64,000 nt of DNA from Mobiluncus sp034180645 (GCF_034180645.1 NZ_JAXFNY010000006.1:1-64000), one strand, 5' to 3'. Positions 16,696 to 25,821 are shown, counted from the stretch's first letter. Program-made: numbers and translations. The notes: generated by a model not told the origin, from the sequence alone.

Positions 16696-18057
16696 TTAGA
16701 GGCGCGCCACGAAAGGCATAATCCTATTCTGGTTATAGAAGTTGAAAGTACCCACCGTACTACCGGGCTTCGGCGCCATCAGGATGGTGTCGCCACCGGA
16801 GTAAATGGCCACGTGGTAGACCCCGTTACCAGTCCCGTTATTCGACCAAAACACCAAATCTCCCGGCTGTTTTTCGCTGAAGGGAACATTGGCGTAGGCG
16901 TTGTATTGGGCGGCCGCGGACCGCTGCACCCCTTTGCCAAGTTCTTTCATCCCCGCATAAACCAGTCCGGAGCAGTCGTAGCCATCAGGCCCCGTTCCTC
17001 CCCAAATGTAAGGAAGGCCCGTTTTCGTTTTGGCCCACTCCAGTAAGCTCGGCCCGAATCCCCCGCTCGCGGCGTTGCTGGGAGGCAAAGCGGGCTGAGA
17101 AGTCGGTGCTGGTGCCGTTGTCGGCTGGGAGGGTACAACGCTCGGCTGTGAGGTCACTTGCGGCGATTGTCCCGAAGCTGCGCGCTGGCGAGCCTGACGT
17201 TCTGCCTGCTCTCTCGCGGCCTGCTCGCGGGCTTTTTGCTCCGCTGCCTGCTGGGCTGCCCGGGCTGCGGCCTGCTGGGCCGCCAGAGCTTCTTGTTCTT
17301 CACGTTGGCGCTGTGCCGCGGCCGCTAGTGCTGCTTGACGTTCCTGCTCGACTTTTTCCTGACGGGCTTTCTCTTCCGCAATTGTCACTTCGCGTTCCCG
17401 CGCCAGTTCAACAATGATTTTTTCCCGCTGAGATTCGAGTTTCTTTAACTCATCCAAGGCTTCTTGAGCCTGAGCACGAGCGGTTTTTTCCGTAGTAGCC
17501 AGGCTGGCTGCGGCATCTTTCTTAGCTTTGGCAGCGCGATTAGCTTTGTCGCTCAAAACTTCGGCGACATTTTGCAACGCCATCAATCCCTGAGTTTGAC
17601 TGTCTGCCTGATTACCCAAAGCATCGGTGACGGCTTCTTTCAAAGCGGCATCGCGGAAGGCGTCGGATTCGGTGATAGCCGCCAAGTCAGATAATCCGCT
17701 GCTGTTTTGGCGATACATCGCAACAGCTAGTCGACCCAATTTGGCTTTGGCCGCATCGGCTTCTCGCTTCGCTGCTTGGGCTTTCTTCGCGCTTTCACTG
17801 GCTTCGGCGGTGGCCGCATTCAGAGCATCGGTAGCCTCGGCAAAATCCTCAGCTGTTTGGGCATAGTGTAACTGGGCTTCATCGACTTTCACCCGGTTGC
17901 GGGCAATGGCACTTTCCAGTTGGGCAATGCGGTCTGGTTTGGCGCTCGGGGCACCCACGGCCAGGGGAATTGTTCCCATCCCCAGCGTCATTGCTGCAGC
18001 CACGCTCATCGCCGCCAAGCGACGCTTCCATCGTCCAAACTGGTCTGTGTTACGCAA
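16696..18057 (-). CDS. secreted NlpC/P60 peptidoglycan hydrolase with coiled coil
   Basis: 453 residues. A Sec signal peptide (about 1-36, basic start then AAAMTLGMGTIPLAVGAPSA) is followed by a long Ala/Glu/Lys/Gln-rich coiled coil (about 40-290), a Pro/Gln/Ser linker (295-330), and a C-terminal NlpC/P60 domain. The catalytic Cys is in YDCSGLVYAG (C362), the His in VYHVAIYS (H415). The layout matches RipA/RpfB-partner type D,L-endopeptidases that act at division septa, where the coiled coil commonly holds the enzyme inactive. TTG start with GGGAGG six bases upstream. Head of the tilS-hpt operon, with a good promoter. Confidence 0.92.
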   Translation of the reverse strand: MRNTDQFGRWKRRLAAMSVAAAMTLGMGTIPLAVGAPSAKPDRIAQLESAIARNRVKVDEAQLHYAQTAEDFAEATDALNAATAEASESAKKAQAAKREADAAKAKLGRLAVAMYRQNSSGLSDLAAITESDAFRDAALKEAVTDALGNQADSQTQGLMALQNVAEVLSDKANRAAKAKKDAAASLATTEKTARAQAQEALDELKKLESQREKIIVELAREREVTIAEEKARQEKVEQERQAALAAAAQRQREEQEALAAQQAAARAAQQAAEQKAREQAAREQAERQARQRAASGQSPQVTSQPSVVPSQPTTAPAPTSQPALPPSNAASGGFGPSLLEWAKTKTGLPYIWGGTGPDGYDCSGLVYAGMKELGKGVQRSAAAQYNAYANVPFSEKQPGDLVFWSNNGTGNGVYHVAIYSGGDTILMAPKPGSTVGTFNFYNQNRIMPFVARL

Positions 18058-18125
18058 AGCCTGCCTCCCTTAACAGCTTCTATAACTCTAACCACATCCA
18101 TCGGCAGTTTACAACAGATTTAACG

Positions 18126-18154
18126 ATTCTAAACAAAAACCACTGTTTTCACAA
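18126..18154 (-). promoter_or_regulatory. promoter of the NlpC/P60-tilS operon
   Basis: Minus strand: -35 TTGTGA (18149-18154), 17-base spacer, -10 TAGAAT (18126-18131). Start expected near 18119, leader about 60 bases. That is too short for a ydaO riboswitch. A second, weaker pair (TTGTAA, 18 bases, TAGAGT) lies closer to the gene. Confidence 0.55.
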
Positions 18155-18235
18155 TGGGCCTCAACTTTCACTCTCGTGACACTGGTAACATTTGTCCTGA
18201 CAATTGCCAGATTTTTTGCCGCACTCCAGCACGAA

Positions 18236-18277
18236 AAAAGGTTCCCCTCCCACACAAACGCGAGAGGGGAACCTTTT
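18236..18277 (-). terminator. rho transcript terminator
   Basis: A perfect 14-bp stem (18236-18249 with 18264-18277; AAAAGGTTCCCCTC and its complement) and a 14-base loop, lying 15 bases after the rho stop. The stem starts and ends with A/T runs, so it could work in both directions. Confidence 0.85.
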
Positions 18278-18291
18278 GAACAGTAGAAAAC

Positions 18292-20019
18292 CTATTCCGC
18301 GGGAGTCGTCTTGGCGACAGCCATTAGGAACTCGGCATTGTTCTGGGTATCTTTCAGCTTCTGGAGTACCACGCCTGCGGCCTGTTCCAGTTCCAGAGAC
18401 GCCAGCACTCGGCGCAGCCGCCACAGTACGCTCAGCTCTTCCTTCGTGAACAGCACCTCTTCGTGGCGAGTACCCGAAGCATTGACGTCCACCGCTGGGT
18501 ACAAACGCTTTTCGGCCAGTTCGCGGGACAGTCGCAACTCCATGTTGCCGGTGCCTTTGAATTCCTCAAAGATAACCTCGTCCATCTTGGAGCCGGTTTC
18601 GACCAAGGCGGTGGCGATAATCGTCAAGGAACCGCCGTTTTCAACATTGCGGGCGGCACCAAAGAACCGCTTGGGCGGGTACAGTGCGGAGGCATCCACA
18701 CCGCCGGAGAGAATCCGGCCCGAAGCCGGGGCAGCTAGGTTGTAAGCACGCCCCAACCGGGTAATGGAATCCAGCAGCACCACAACATCGCCGCCCAGTT
18801 CCACCAGGCGCTTGGCCCGCTCAATGGCGAGTTCTGCCACCGTGGTGTGCTCCGAGGCAGGGCGGTCGAACGTCGAGGCAATAACCTCCCCCTTGACCGT
18901 ACGCTGCATATCGGTGACTTCCTCCGGACGTTCATCCACCAGAACCACCATGATGTGAACTTCGGGGTTGTTTATAGAAATCGCGTTGGCAATTTGCTGC
19001 AAGATGATAGTCTTGCCGGCTTTCGGCGGAGACACAATCAGGCCGCGCTGACCCTTGCCGATAGGAGCCATCAGGTCAATAATCCGCGGAGCTAATACCT
19101 TCGAAGATGTTTCCAAGCGTAGCTGTTCATCAGGATACAACGGGGTCAGCTTGGAAAACTCAATTCGTTGCGAGGCTTCCTCAATACTCTGACCGTTGAT
19201 GGACTCCAGATGCACCAGAGCATTGTGCTTGACGCGGCGTTCTTCACCTTCACGAGGCTTGCGCACGGCACCCACAATCGCATCGCCGGAACGCAGTCCC
19301 CATCGGCGCACCTGACCCAAAGTCACGTAAACATCGTTGGGTCCGGGAAGATAACCGGAGGTCCGGACAAAAGCGTGGTTTTCTTTCACCTCCAAGATGC
19401 CGGCAATGGGCAGTAACTCTTCAGGGCTGATTTCCTCGCTACCGTTATTGTCGCTGTCATCGCGATCGCGTCCACGATTACGGTTGCGGTTACGCCCGCG
19501 GCGATCATTGCGATTACGACGGTCATAGCGTTCGCCCCGGTCGTCTTGAGTCTGTTCGCGCCGCGCGCTGGCTCCCTGGGCCACCGCTTCCAGCTGAGGA
19601 TTGTTTTCCGTGGCGGACTCGGCATCATCATGGTTGCGTTGACGACGCGAAGGCTTAGCCCCCAGGTCATGCTCCAACGCCGCCTTTACGTCAAGGGGGG
19701 CAGCAACGTTTTCGGAGTTTTCTTCGGCGGCAGGTTCGCCTGCCGGTGCGGAAGCGCGACGGTGACGACGCGCCGCACGCTCCTGACTCGCGGAAAATGC
19801 AGAGTCTTGCTCACCATCATGTTCAGAGGCCCGAGACTGTTCCGGAGTCGCAGTTTTATGGGGTGCGGAGTCAGCAGCTGCACCTCCAGACTTCTGTTTT
19901 TCAATAATCGCTTCAATAAGTTGCGGTTTTCGAGCCTGAGAAATGCCTTTAATGCCCAGCGACTTTGCCAGTTCGCGCAGTTCCGAAAGCTTCATAGCAG
20001 CCAGTTGATTGTCGTTCAC
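18292..20019 (-). CDS. rho: transcription termination factor Rho
   Basis: Hexameric RNA helicase that ends transcription. 575 residues. The N-terminal Rho_N helix bundle (about 5-42, MKLSELRELAKSLGIKG) is followed by a long disordered, Arg/Asn/Asp-rich insertion (about 43-200, with RNRNDRRGRNRNRNRGR), as is typical for actinobacteria. The RNA-binding OSB domain runs about 205-275, then the ATPase with Walker A SPPKAGKT (near 330), VDERPEEV and the GRILSGGVD Q/R-loop region. GTG start after AAGGAC. The usual neighbours are thrB upstream and rpmE-prfA downstream; neither is adjacent here. Confidence 0.97.
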   Translation of the reverse strand: MNDNQLAAMKLSELRELAKSLGIKGISQARKPQLIEAIIEKQKSGGAAADSAPHKTATPEQSRASEHDGEQDSAFSASQERAARRHRRASAPAGEPAAEENSENVAAPLDVKAALEHDLGAKPSRRQRNHDDAESATENNPQLEAVAQGASARREQTQDDRGERYDRRNRNDRRGRNRNRNRGRDRDDSDNNGSEEISPEELLPIAGILEVKENHAFVRTSGYLPGPNDVYVTLGQVRRWGLRSGDAIVGAVRKPREGEERRVKHNALVHLESINGQSIEEASQRIEFSKLTPLYPDEQLRLETSSKVLAPRIIDLMAPIGKGQRGLIVSPPKAGKTIILQQIANAISINNPEVHIMVVLVDERPEEVTDMQRTVKGEVIASTFDRPASEHTTVAELAIERAKRLVELGGDVVVLLDSITRLGRAYNLAAPASGRILSGGVDASALYPPKRFFGAARNVENGGSLTIIATALVETGSKMDEVIFEEFKGTGNMELRLSRELAEKRLYPAVDVNASGTRHEEVLFTKEELSVLWRLRRVLASLELEQAAGVVLQKLKDTQNNAEFLMAVAKTTPAE

Positions 20020-20164
20020 AAGTGTCCTTATCTCAAAGGTTAATGGGTAAAAACTTGCGCAACGTCCCCAAATACGAAGGTTCGCAAGCAGACCGACTCA
20101 AGAATACGAATCGGGTTTGGCCCGGAAGATATCTACGGACCCGCGGCTGAGCCGTGTTGATAAA

Positions 20165-20193
20165 ATCATACCTCCGCGCTAAGGTTTCAACAA
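20165..20193 (-). promoter_or_regulatory. candidate rho promoter
   Basis: Minus strand: -35 TTGTTG (20188-20193), 17-base spacer, -10 TATGAT (20165-20170). Leader about 139 bases, long enough for Rho autoregulation. The 386-base gap 20020-20405 holds this leader and the liv operon leader; I see no gene, T-box or riboswitch in it and could not settle on a liv promoter. Confidence 0.5.
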
Positions 20194-20405
20194 AACGAGT
20201 ATCAACTTCGTGAGCGTGACCCCGTCATGACCCGGACCACACAATGGTCTATCAGGAACGGAAGCTACAGCAGCAACGCAACTTCGGGGCACTAGGGAGT
20301 GGTTTCCGCCGCTTCATGCGTTATTTTCACATTCAATGCTTTTGCGGAACTGGATTTTTTATCTCCCCATCCGAAAAACTTCATTATTCAAAGAAAGGCA
20401 CTCTA

Positions 20406-21596
20406 ATGAAACGCATAATTGCAGCTGCTGCAATTTCAGCACTAACCTTGGTCGGCATGACGGCCTGCACTCAGCCCAGCTCAGGACCCGCCGGCGGCGG
20501 TAACACTGCCACTGGAGACACAATCAAAATCGGCGTGAACTACGAGCTTTCCGGTGCGGTAGCCACCTACGGTAAACAAAATGTTGACGGCATCCAACTG
20601 GCAGTTGATGAAATCAACTCCCAGGGCGGTGTCAACGGTAAAAAGATTGAAATTGTGAAATACGATTCCAAGTCAGAGCCAGCCGAAGCCACTACTCTGG
20701 CCACCAAGTTGATGAGCCAGGACAAGGTCCTCGCCATGATTGGTCCGGCGACCTCCGGTTCTTTCAAGGCAGTCATCCCCGCCGGTAACCAGAATAAAGT
20801 TCCGGTGATTTCCGGATCAGCTACCGCGGATGACGTCACCGTCACCGGCGGCAAGCTCCAAGAATTTGCTTTCCGCACCTGCTTCTCTGATTCCTACCAG
20901 GGCGGCGTGATGGCCCAATACGCCGCTGAAAAGTTAGGCGCCAAGACCGCGGTTATCATGGGAGACACCTCCTCTGACTACGCGAAAGGCCTGGCCAAGA
21001 ACTTTAAGGAAAACTTCACCAAATCCGGCGGTTCGGTCGTAGCGGAAGAAGGCTACGTGGCTGGTGACACCGATTTCAAGGCTACCTTGACCAACATCAA
21101 GGGCAAGGATTTCGATGTGCTCTATATCCCCGGCTACTACCAGGAAGTCGGCCTCATCATCAAGCAAGCCCGCGAGCTGGGCATTGACGCCAAGATTCTG
21201 GGAGGTGACGGCTTTGACTCCCCTACCCTTCTGGAACTGGCCGGTGCCTCGGCGTTGAACAACGTGTACTTCACGTCGCACTACTCGGCTTTGGACACTT
21301 CCAACACGAAACTGCAAGACTTCATCAAGACCTACAAGGATAAGTTCGGCGAGGATCCGTCCTCGTTCAACGCCCTCGGCTACGACACGGCTTACTTCGT
21401 GGCCAAGGCGATTGGTGAGGCAAAAGAGTTGAACGGTCCGGCTATTGCCGAAGCGATGGCTAACGCTAAGGGCTTCGAGGGCGTGACCGGTTCTTTCGAT
21501 ATGGATCCCAAGACTCATGACCCGATTAAGACGGCGGTCGTGGTTTCTCTGAAGGACGGTGTCCAGGACTCCGCTGAGGCCTACGCCCTGAAGTAA
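20406..21596 (+). CDS. livK: branched-chain amino-acid ABC transporter, substrate-binding lipoprotein
   Basis: 396 residues. Lipoprotein signal with lipobox-like MTAC (C near residue 20), then a Thr/Ser/Gly linker and a Peripla_BP_6 fold: IKIGVNYELSGAVATYGKQN, VIMGDTSSDYAKG, GYDTAYFVAKAI. It captures leucine/isoleucine/valine or related amino acids outside the cell for the LivHMGF complex; the exact ligand is not readable. AAAGAAAGG precedes the ATG at 20406; an in-frame upstream start at 20244 lacks this and would hide the signal peptide. First gene of the liv operon. A strong hairpin follows it, which usually keeps the binding-protein mRNA more abundant. Confidence 0.93.
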   Translation: MKRIIAAAAISALTLVGMTACTQPSSGPAGGGNTATGDTIKIGVNYELSGAVATYGKQNVDGIQLAVDEINSQGGVNGKKIEIVKYDSKSEPAEATTLATKLMSQDKVLAMIGPATSGSFKAVIPAGNQNKVPVISGSATADDVTVTGGKLQEFAFRTCFSDSYQGGVMAQYAAEKLGAKTAVIMGDTSSDYAKGLAKNFKENFTKSGGSVVAEEGYVAGDTDFKATLTNIKGKDFDVLYIPGYYQEVGLIIKQARELGIDAKILGGDGFDSPTLLELAGASALNNVYFTSHYSALDTSNTKLQDFIKTYKDKFGEDPSSFNALGYDTAYFVAKAIGEAKELNGPAIAEAMANAKGFEGVTGSFDMDPKTHDPIKTAVVVSLKDGVQDSAEAYALK

Positions 21597-21615
21597 TCGA
21601 GTGTTTCCCAAGGGC

Positions 21616-21658
21616 GGGGCGGCCCGTTGATCCGAGTCTTCACCAGGTTCGGGCCCCC
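21616..21658 (+). promoter_or_regulatory. intercistronic stem-loop between livK and livH
   Basis: GGGG-C-GGCCCG (21616-21626) pairs with CGGGCCCCC (21650-21658) apart from one bulged C. An outer TCGAG/CTCGA (21597-21601 and 21670-21674) could extend it. There is no T-run, so it is more likely an mRNA-stability or attenuation element than a full terminator. It ends about 15 bases before the livH ribosome site. Confidence 0.5.
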
Positions 21659-21689
21659 ACCCTCGGGACCTCGAGAAGGAACGTTCCTC

Positions 21690-22574
21690 ATGGATTTGAT
21701 ACTGCAACAGCTGATTAACGGCCTGTCGCTGGGTAGTATCTATGCGCTAATCGCGCTGGGATACACCATGGTCTACGGCATCATTCAGCTCATCAATTTC
21801 GCCCACGGCGACGTCCTAATGGTCGGGGCTTACGTTGGTTTCGCAGGAATGGTCCTGCTGCACCTCGACCCGTTCACATCTTTGCTGGCAGCAATGATTA
21901 TCTGCGCGATTTTGGGGATGCTGATTGAGCGTTTGGCTTATAAACCGCTGCGCCACTCGACCCGAATCGCCGTACTGATTACCGCTATTGGCATGTCCCT
22001 GCTGATTGAGTACGTGATGATGTACTTTGTCGGGGCTGAAGCCCGCGCCTATCCCGCCCAAACTGGCTGGCTGGGAGCAACTTACCGCTTCGGCGGGGTG
22101 AGCCTGTCCATGATTCAAATCATCATCGTGGTGGTTTCCGTGGTACTGATGATTGTCCTGCAGTTCATCATTAAGAAAACCCGCATTGGTAAAGCCATGC
22201 GCGCGGTCAGCCAGGATCAAGACGCCGCCAAACTCATGGGAATCAGCGTGGATAACACTATTTCCTTCACTTTTGCTCTCGGCTCCGCTTTGGCTGGCGC
22301 CGCCGGGGTGCTGTGGGGGCTGTATTACACTTCGATTACCCCACTCATGGGCATTATGCCGGGCTTGAAAGCCTTTGTGGCCGCTGTTTTGGGCGGTATC
22401 GGTTTGATTCCAGGAGCATTGGTGGGCGGCTATCTGGTCGGCTTTTTAGAGACCATCGTGAACTCCTTGGGTCTGTCCACATTCCGTGACGCGGCCGTGT
22501 TCATGGTGCTGATTATCGTGCTCATCTTTAAGCCCGCCGGCATCCTCGGCAAGAACGTACAGGAGAAGGTCTGA
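21690..22574 (+). CDS. livH: branched-chain amino-acid ABC transporter permease LivH
   Basis: 294-residue permease of the BPD_transp_2 family. Hydrophobic throughout, with the family start MDLILQQLINGLSLGSIYAL and the GYTMVYGIIQLINFAHGD signature. The coupling helix is in RAVSQDQDAAKLMGISVD (near 170-187), and the C-terminal AAVLGGIGLIPGALVGG loop is conserved. Forms the channel together with the LivM half of the next gene. ATG at 21690 with AGAAGGAAC upstream. Confidence 0.94.
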   Translation: MDLILQQLINGLSLGSIYALIALGYTMVYGIIQLINFAHGDVLMVGAYVGFAGMVLLHLDPFTSLLAAMIICAILGMLIERLAYKPLRHSTRIAVLITAIGMSLLIEYVMMYFVGAEARAYPAQTGWLGATYRFGGVSLSMIQIIIVVVSVVLMIVLQFIIKKTRIGKAMRAVSQDQDAAKLMGISVDNTISFTFALGSALAGAAGVLWGLYYTSITPLMGIMPGLKAFVAAVLGGIGLIPGALVGGYLVGFLETIVNSLGLSTFRDAAVFMVLIIVLIFKPAGILGKNVQEKV

Positions 22575-22577
22575 GCC

Positions 22578-24458
22578 ATGAAAACTGGAATAAAAGGTAT
22601 CATTGCACAAGCCGTCATTCTCGCGGTTCTTTGGGGGCTGGGGTACGCCCTCATCACGGTGGGGGTCATCGACTCTTACATCTTTAACACAATGGTCACC
22701 ATCTGCGTGAACATTATCCTGGCTGTGTCGTTGAACCTGGTCACCGGGTTTACCGGGCAATTCTCTCTGGGCCACGCCGGATTCATGGCAGTAGGGGCCT
22801 ATTCCACCGGCCTCATCGTTACCGCGATTCCTACCTACGGTGGTTTCTTCCTGGGACTGGGCATAGGCGGACTTTTCGCCGCCGGTATCGGTTTCCTCAT
22901 CGGTTTGCCGACCCTGCGTCTGAAAGGAGACTACCTGGCTATCGCCACCCTGGGACTGGCCGAGATTATCCGCGTGCTGCTGTTGAATCTGGAGTTCTCC
23001 GGCGGGGCTGCCGGACTGTTCATCCAACTGCAGTTCACGGACTGGAACATCCTGTTCATCCTCACAGCGGGCACCATCCTGCTGATTCGTAACTTCCTGA
23101 ACTCCCGTCACGGGCACGCCTGCATCGCGGTCCGCGAGGACGAAATCGCCGCTGAATCCATCGGCGTTTACTCCACCCGGATTAAGACCCTGGCTTTCGT
23201 AGTCGGTTCTTTCTTCGGAGCCATCGGGGGCGGCCTGTACATCGGCAACTTCTTCTTTGTGAAACCGGACCTGTTCAACTTCATGATGTCCATCAACATC
23301 CTGGTGATAGTGGTTTTGGGCGGTTTGGGTTCGCTGACCGGCTCGATCATCGCCGCCATATTGCTGGCTGTAGTTTCGACCCTGCTCCAGCCCTTCCCTG
23401 AAATCCGAATGATTCTCTACGCCTTAGTTTTGGTTATCCTCATGGTGTTCCGTCCCCAGGGTCTGTTGGGTACCAAGGAGCTGACATTTAAGGTCTTTGG
23501 TCGGTTGTTGCGCAAGCCGACCGGGGAGGGCAAACCGGAAAATGGCAGTGCGTTGCCAACTCCCCCAACCGCGGAGACACCTCCGGAGGCACTCCGCGCC
23601 AAGGCTAGTCCCGAAACTGGGAAAGAATCCGCATCCACCGAACCCCCGACCGAGGAGCAACGCGCCCACGCTATCTTGGACGTGCGCCGCCTGACACGGC
23701 ACTTCGGCGGGCTCGCCGCACTAACGGACGTGGATATGTATCTGAAGCCCGGTGAACTAATCGGTCTGATTGGACCCAACGGAGCGGGGAAAACCACCGT
23801 TTTCAACCTGCTGACCGGGGTTTATCCCCCCTCGTCGGGAACCATCGCTTTCCGCCCCGACCCGCAGGGCGGGGACGTCTCCATTGCCGGCAAGAAACCC
23901 TTTGTGATTTCTCGCTGCGGCATCGCCCGCACCTTCCAAAACATCCGTTTGTTCAAGGACCTCACGGTGTTGGACAACGTGGTTTTTGCCATGGAACAGC
24001 GCGAAAAGTATTCCCTCCTGGCGTCCTTTTTCCATCTGCCGTCCTGGTCCCAGTCGCGTCAACGCGTCCACGAAGAATCTATGCAGTTACTGCAGATGAT
24101 GAACCTCGCTGAAAAAGCCGGTGAATCAGCTCGGAACCTGTCCTACGGTGAACAGCGTCACCTGGAGATTGCTCGTGCCCTGGCGACTAACCCGCAGCTC
24201 CTGCTGCTGGACGAGCCGGCGGCAGGAATGAACCCAGCCGAGACTGCCCAGCTCACGGAGTTGATTGCGATGCTGCGTCAGCGCTATCACCTCACTATCC
24301 TGCTCATTGAGCACGACATGTCGCTGGTGATGACCATCTGCGAGCGCCTCTACGTGCTCGACCACGGCGTGGTTATCGCTTCCGGTACGCCTCAGGAAGT
24401 TCGTAACAATCCGAAGGTTATCGAAGCCTATCTGGGGCAGGAGGTGGAAAATGTTTGA
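22578..24458 (+). CDS. livM-livG: fused LivM permease - LivG ATPase
   Basis: 626 residues in one frame, with no sign of a frameshift. The permease half (1 to about 300) has SLNLVTGFTGQFSLGHAGFM (51-70) and a coupling helix around REDEIAAESIGVY (186-198). A Pro/Ala/Glu linker (about 312-362) leads to a cytoplasmic ATPase (about 365-626) with Walker A GPNGAGKT (399-406), ABC signature LSYGEQ (521-526), Walker B LLLLDEP and the LivG-type GMNPAE. In most genomes these are two genes; here the permease carries one of its two motor domains. Starts three bases after livH and overlaps livF by eight. Confidence 0.94.
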   Translation: MKTGIKGIIAQAVILAVLWGLGYALITVGVIDSYIFNTMVTICVNIILAVSLNLVTGFTGQFSLGHAGFMAVGAYSTGLIVTAIPTYGGFFLGLGIGGLFAAGIGFLIGLPTLRLKGDYLAIATLGLAEIIRVLLLNLEFSGGAAGLFIQLQFTDWNILFILTAGTILLIRNFLNSRHGHACIAVREDEIAAESIGVYSTRIKTLAFVVGSFFGAIGGGLYIGNFFFVKPDLFNFMMSINILVIVVLGGLGSLTGSIIAAILLAVVSTLLQPFPEIRMILYALVLVILMVFRPQGLLGTKELTFKVFGRLLRKPTGEGKPENGSALPTPPTAETPPEALRAKASPETGKESASTEPPTEEQRAHAILDVRRLTRHFGGLAALTDVDMYLKPGELIGLIGPNGAGKTTVFNLLTGVYPPSSGTIAFRPDPQGGDVSIAGKKPFVISRCGIARTFQNIRLFKDLTVLDNVVFAMEQREKYSLLASFFHLPSWSQSRQRVHEESMQLLQMMNLAEKAGESARNLSYGEQRHLEIARALATNPQLLLLDEPAAGMNPAETAQLTELIAMLRQRYHLTILLIEHDMSLVMTICERLYVLDHGVVIASGTPQEVRNNPKVIEAYLGQEVENV

Positions 24459-25155
24459 GATTAAGGACCTAAAGGTTTCATTCGGCGGCATCCAGGCTCT
24501 CAAAGGCATTTCCCTGCGCGTGGAAGAAGGTGAAATCGTGACCCTGATTGGCGCCAACGGAGCGGGTAAAACCACGACGTTGCGCACCGCCTCCGGCCTG
24601 GAACGCCCTTTGGAAGGCTCGATTTGGCTTGACGGCAAGGAAATTACCAAATCCTCACCACGTTCGCGGGTACGCCACGGTTTGGTTCACGTCCCGGAGG
24701 GGCGTCGGGTGTTCCCCGGAATGACCGTGATGGAAAACCTCGATTTGGGCGCCTACATGCGCAAAGACCGCAGCGGTTGGGCCGCGGACCTGAAAATGGT
24801 GTTTGAACGGTTCCCGGTCTTGGCTGACCGGAAAAATCAGCTGGCGGGGACCTTGAGCGGCGGTGAACAGCAGATGTTGGCTATGGGCCGCGGGCTGATG
24901 GCCAAACCGCGCGTCCTGCTGTTGGACGAACCTTCGATGGGTTTGGCACCGCTGTTCGTCCAAGAAATCTTTGACATCATCGTCAAAATTCAAGAAATGG
25001 GAACTACGATTTTATTGGTAGAGCAAAACGCCAACATGGCTTTGCAGATTGCCTCACGCGCCTACGTGATGGAAACCGGCAAGATTGTGTTGCAAGGCGA
25101 TGCCGCAGAGTTGCTCACTAGCGACGAAGTTAAGCATGCCTACCTGGGAGGATAA
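24451..25155 (+). CDS. livF: branched-chain amino-acid ABC transporter ATPase LivF
   Basis: 234 residues, normal length. Walker A GANGAGKT (near 33-40), signature LSGGEQQMLAMGRGLM, Walker B VLLLDEPSMGLAP (GLAP is typical of LivF). Second motor subunit, pairing with the LivG half of the fusion. The ATG lies inside the end of the upstream gene, with GGAGG eight bases ahead. Confidence 0.95.
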   Translation: MFEIKDLKVSFGGIQALKGISLRVEEGEIVTLIGANGAGKTTTLRTASGLERPLEGSIWLDGKEITKSSPRSRVRHGLVHVPEGRRVFPGMTVMENLDLGAYMRKDRSGWAADLKMVFERFPVLADRKNQLAGTLSGGEQQMLAMGRGLMAKPRVLLLDEPSMGLAPLFVQEIFDIIVKIQEMGTTILLVEQNANMALQIASRAYVMETGKIVLQGDAAELLTSDEVKHAYLGG

Positions 25156-25157
25156 CC

Positions 25158-25796
25158 ATGTTTGTAAAATGGAGAATGACAGCCAACCCTTTTACTATCG
25201 ATTCGGGTGCCACCGTACCCGACGCTATCGAAATGATGCAGACACACGGCATCACGAAGCTGCCGGTATTGCGTGACGGCAAACTGTGCGGCGTAGTTTC
25301 TCAGTCGGACATCAACCGGGCTCTGCCCTCTGACGCAACTTCCCTATCTTTTGGCGAAGTGGCCTACCTGTTGTCCAAACTGAAGATTTATAAGATTATG
25401 AAAAAGAATCCCCCCACCATCTCGGCCGATGCCATGCTGGAGGAAGCCGCCATCGTCATGCGTGACTCGAAAGACGAGATTCTGCCGGTCATGGATAAAG
25501 GCAAGGTTATCGGGGTCATTACCGAATCTGATGTCCTCGATGCGTTTATCGACATTAACGGGGCTCGCGAGCCCGGAACCCGCCTGGTTATTGAGGCTGA
25601 CGACCAGCCCGGGGTGATGAGCCGCCTAGCGAGGGTCACCGGGGAACTGGAGACCAACATCACCCATATTGCGGTGTACCGCACCGGGATGGAGAGTTCT
25701 TTCGTGCTTCTGGGTGTGAATACCGTGAATACCACCGACCTGGAGGAGGCGTTTACGAAAGCCGGATTCCAGGTCCGTTACGTCCTCAGACGCTAA
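25158..25796 (+). CDS. CBS-pair / ACT domain protein (AcuB-like)
   Basis: 212 residues: two CBS domains (about 6-60 and 72-130; GITKLPVLRDGKLCGVVSQSD and DEILPVMDKGKVIGVITESD) and a C-terminal ACT domain (about 137-205; IEADDQPGVMSRLARVTGEL). CBS pairs bind adenosyl ligands and ACT domains often bind amino acids. Two bases after livF, so it belongs to the transporter operon and could sense its substrate; that is inference. AcuB in Bacillus has the same layout but sits in an acetoin operon, so the symbol is not applied. A terminator follows. Confidence 0.85.
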   Translation: MFVKWRMTANPFTIDSGATVPDAIEMMQTHGITKLPVLRDGKLCGVVSQSDINRALPSDATSLSFGEVAYLLSKLKIYKIMKKNPPTISADAMLEEAAIVMRDSKDEILPVMDKGKVIGVITESDVLDAFIDINGAREPGTRLVIEADDQPGVMSRLARVTGELETNITHIAVYRTGMESSFVLLGVNTVNTTDLEEAFTKAGFQVRYVLRR

Positions 25797-25821
25797 AGCG
25801 TCGTTCATCTCCAAAAAATCT

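Noticed and set aside
18058..18180. Possible ydaO (c-di-AMP) riboswitch before the NlpC/P60 gene
   Set aside because: Looked for because disA is present, but the leader is only about 60 bases and has none of the conserved core. The M23 leader is also too short.
20020..20405. Possible T-box or leucine-responsive leader of the liv operon
   Set aside because: No T-box sequence, no leader peptide with runs of Leu/Ile/Val and no terminator hairpin were found.
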